Below are positions 62,573-64,000 of a DNA stretch of 64,000 nucleotides, piece by piece. The DNA is taken from contig JADJNU010000001.1 in NCBI GenBank assembly GCA_016714165.1, positions 124,001 through 188,000 on the forward strand. The letters are read 5' to 3'. The stretch is from Bdellovibrionales bacterium (GTDB lineage Bacteria > Bdellovibrionota > Bdellovibrionia > Bdellovibrionales > UBA1609). The translations under genes and the position numbers were made by a program. The notes under the pieces were generated by a model that was not told where the DNA came from, ran no database searches, and saw nothing but the letters and a program-made list of their open reading frames with translations. The first letter of the stretch is position 1. Each line of letters opens with the position of its first letter.

Positions 62573-63568
62573 ATGTTAACCTATTACATTGACCAGGTGG
62601 TGAACATGGTGGTCACGCTTGCAACAGGAATTCTCATGCCCACGATGGTGTGTGTCTTCTTTGTCGCAATGGTGTTGAGACTTCTGATTTTCTATACGGT
62701 GAAAAGAGAGGAATGGTTTGCAAAGGAGTTCGACCGACGGGTTGATAATTATCTAGAGGAAGCAAAGAAAAAGGACTTTGAATCTTTTTTCATTGCCTGT
62801 AAACGCCTCTTAGAGAAGACATATTATGAGATATTCGAAGTGAGAGCTCTTCTCAAAAGACGGAAACCAGATTCAGTTATGCATTGGAGTGATAGAGTCT
62901 TTTTGATTAAACAAGGGACGGCATGGATGGTGAAGGATTTGTTGAAGCACTTGCGCCATTTGCGATTTCATCACGATAGCCGTCCGAAATTGTTGCAAAT
63001 ATCAAAAATTAGTTTTCAGAGAAATCCTTGTTTTAGCAAGGTATTCGGTTTGCTTCCGGCATCTGCCTTTTCTGATATTTTGAATATTCTTCCCAGCATG
63101 TTTATCGTGGGAGGGATTTTCGGAACTTTTGTCGGAATAATGAAGGCCTTGCCGGAACTTGGAGGAATGGATTTCAATGACGTTCAAGGAAGCAAAACTG
63201 TGATGGATCAGTTTCTGATGAGCGTTGCTTTTTCTATGAAGACATCTGCCGTTGGAATTATGCTTTCTGTGACATCTGGTTTTGTCAATGCACTTTTTGT
63301 TCCAGAAAAGGTCTTTGTAGAGACAGTTGATCGGATGGAAAGCTCGTTAGATAAGTTGTGGCATATCAGCAACAACAATGATCTTCCACACGAAATCCCA
63401 GCTTTTGATGAGCATCGGGATCCGTTGGATGCTTTGGCGGAACAGGCGGTGGATTTAGAGTTTAACAAAGCAGAACGACGCGGTGGCGGTGTAGGAAGCA
63501 GCAGGGATAGCGAAAGAGGTCATGGGAAATCATCGACGGAGGGGTCGGAGGTTAAGCGTACCGGGTAG
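62573..63568 (+). CDS. MotA/TolQ/ExbB-like proton channel protein
   Basis: This encodes 331 residues; ATG follows AAGGAG. One membrane helix lies at the N-terminus (about 12-40), then a cytoplasmic helical part, then two helices (LPSMFIVGGIFGTFVGIMKA and MKTSAVGIMLSVTSGFVNAL) with the conserved pattern of the MotA/TolQ/ExbB channel family. With three helices rather than four it is nearer the TolQ/ExbB type. The last 50 residues are polar and disordered. It is predicted to form the proton channel with the MotB-like protein upstream. Confidence 0.85.
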   Translation: MLTYYIDQVVNMVVTLATGILMPTMVCVFFVAMVLRLLIFYTVKREEWFAKEFDRRVDNYLEEAKKKDFESFFIACKRLLEKTYYEIFEVRALLKRRKPDSVMHWSDRVFLIKQGTAWMVKDLLKHLRHLRFHHDSRPKLLQISKISFQRNPCFSKVFGLLPASAFSDILNILPSMFIVGGIFGTFVGIMKALPELGGMDFNDVQGSKTVMDQFLMSVAFSMKTSAVGIMLSVTSGFVNALFVPEKVFVETVDRMESSLDKLWHISNNNDLPHEIPAFDEHRDPLDALAEQAVDLEFNKAERRGGGVGSSRDSERGHGKSSTEGSEVKRTG

Positions 63569-63588
63569 AGAGGATCATCTAAGAAGAT

Positions 63589-64000
63589 ATGTCAAAGGAC
63601 ACAGCTGTTTTTATTATTGAGGAGCTTCTGACAAGAGGCTCCAAATTTCATTATCTGGATGAGGAAAGCTTTTCCATCGGACGATCCGGAGAAGCTGGGC
63701 TCCAGATTGAAGAAAACGGCGTTAGTCGCGTCCATGTTGTCGTCTGGGTTAGCAACAATCAGATGTTTATCGAAGATCAAAACTCAAAAAATGGAACCCG
63801 TGTCAACGAACAAGCGATTTATCCATCGAGTCCTGTGCCTCTCCAGCATGGCGATATCATTCAACTGGGCAATTACAAACTGATTAAGATTAGTTTAGGT
63901 CCCGGGGCCACAAAAGCTAGTGAGGTGGAACCTCAAAGCGATCTTGAGTTCAAAGGTCAAAGTGAAGAACCGAATGAGGACCTTGAGGATAAGACCACCC
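63589..64000 (+). CDS. FHA-domain protein, 3' end beyond window
   Basis: ATG at 63589 opens a frame to the window end (137 codons). Residues about 20-100 form an FHA domain: SFSIGRSGEAG (Gly-Arg), VSRVHVVVWV (S-R-x-H) and DQNSKNGTRVN (the N-G-x-x-V/N end). FHA domains bind phosphothreonine. An acidic disordered stretch follows. It lies 20 bases after the stator channel gene, in the same operon; its linkage to a stator pair suggests phosphorylation control. Confidence 0.9.
   Translation, partial: MSKDTAVFIIEELLTRGSKFHYLDEESFSIGRSGEAGLQIEENGVSRVHVVVWVSNNQMFIEDQNSKNGTRVNEQAIYPSSPVPLQHGDIIQLGNYKLIKISLGPGATKASEVEPQSDLEFKGQSEEPNEDLEDKTT

Noticed and set aside
60798..63568. Calling the stator pair a Zorya defence system
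   Set aside because: ZorC/ZorD/ZorE genes are not visible, order and tail location differ; left as an open possibility only.

Overview
The window comes from a Gram-negative bacterium with LPS (lpxC, kdsA, lptF) and a rod-shape operon (mreC-mreD-mrdA-rodA). It has an unusually high density of secreted, lipid-anchored or outer-membrane proteins of unknown function. The mix of a response regulator/J-domain/TPR fusion, several coiled-coil and TPR proteins, a subtilase-PilZ fusion and the translation operon rimP-nusA-infB-rbfA-truB-rpsO-pnp suggests a Bdellovibrio-like lineage (Bdellovibrionota). That placement is inference from gene content, since no 16S gene is present.

Layout. 1-4.8 kb: a partial helical protein, efp and a TPR gene on the minus strand, divergent from ruvC-ruvA-ruvB. 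4.9-9.4 kb: four secreted or lipoprotein genes of unknown function, the last one frame-disrupted and carrying a 10-bp tandem repeat in its putative signal peptide. 9.4-14.2 kb: a 211-nt near-palindromic hairpin (candidate structured RNA), lpxC, ald, and a comEC split into two overlapping frames. 14.2-23.3 kb: TPR and LysM cell-envelope proteins, dprA, lptF, kdsA, two response-regulator-like proteins, trxA. 23.3-29.5 kb: the mre/rod operon, in which mrdA (PBP2) carries two lesions, and a divergent PpiD-like chaperone. 29.7-37.7 kb: a membrane-anchored subtilase with a C-terminal PilZ domain, an OMP, a metzincin-like secreted protein, a frameshifted ISL3-type IS, tRNA-Leu(CAA) and a beta-barrel OMP. 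37.6-40.1 kb: a tandem paralogue of that OMP destroyed around an IS66 element. 40.1-46.4 kb: an unusual nucleotide/NAD-themed island containing a putative ADP-ribosyltransferase-like protein, a secreted NMN-adenylyltransferase-like protein, and a 1076-residue nucleoside phosphorylase-Fic fusion. 46.6-59.3 kb: small envelope and acetyltransferase genes, then the translation/RNA operon ending with an M16 peptidase and an extended dUTPase. 59.3-64 kb: small secreted and membrane proteins, then a MotB-like protein with a very long coiled coil, an ExbB/TolQ/MotA-like channel partner, and an FHA-domain protein that runs off the window.

The most interesting parts are the 40.1-46.4 kb island, the 60.8-64 kb stator-FHA cluster, the protease-PilZ fusion at 29.8 kb and the long hairpin at 9.45 kb. 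Several normally conserved genes (mrdA, comEC, rimP) carry small disrupting changes. These may be true decay, recoding or sequence error, and should be checked against reads before biology is inferred.
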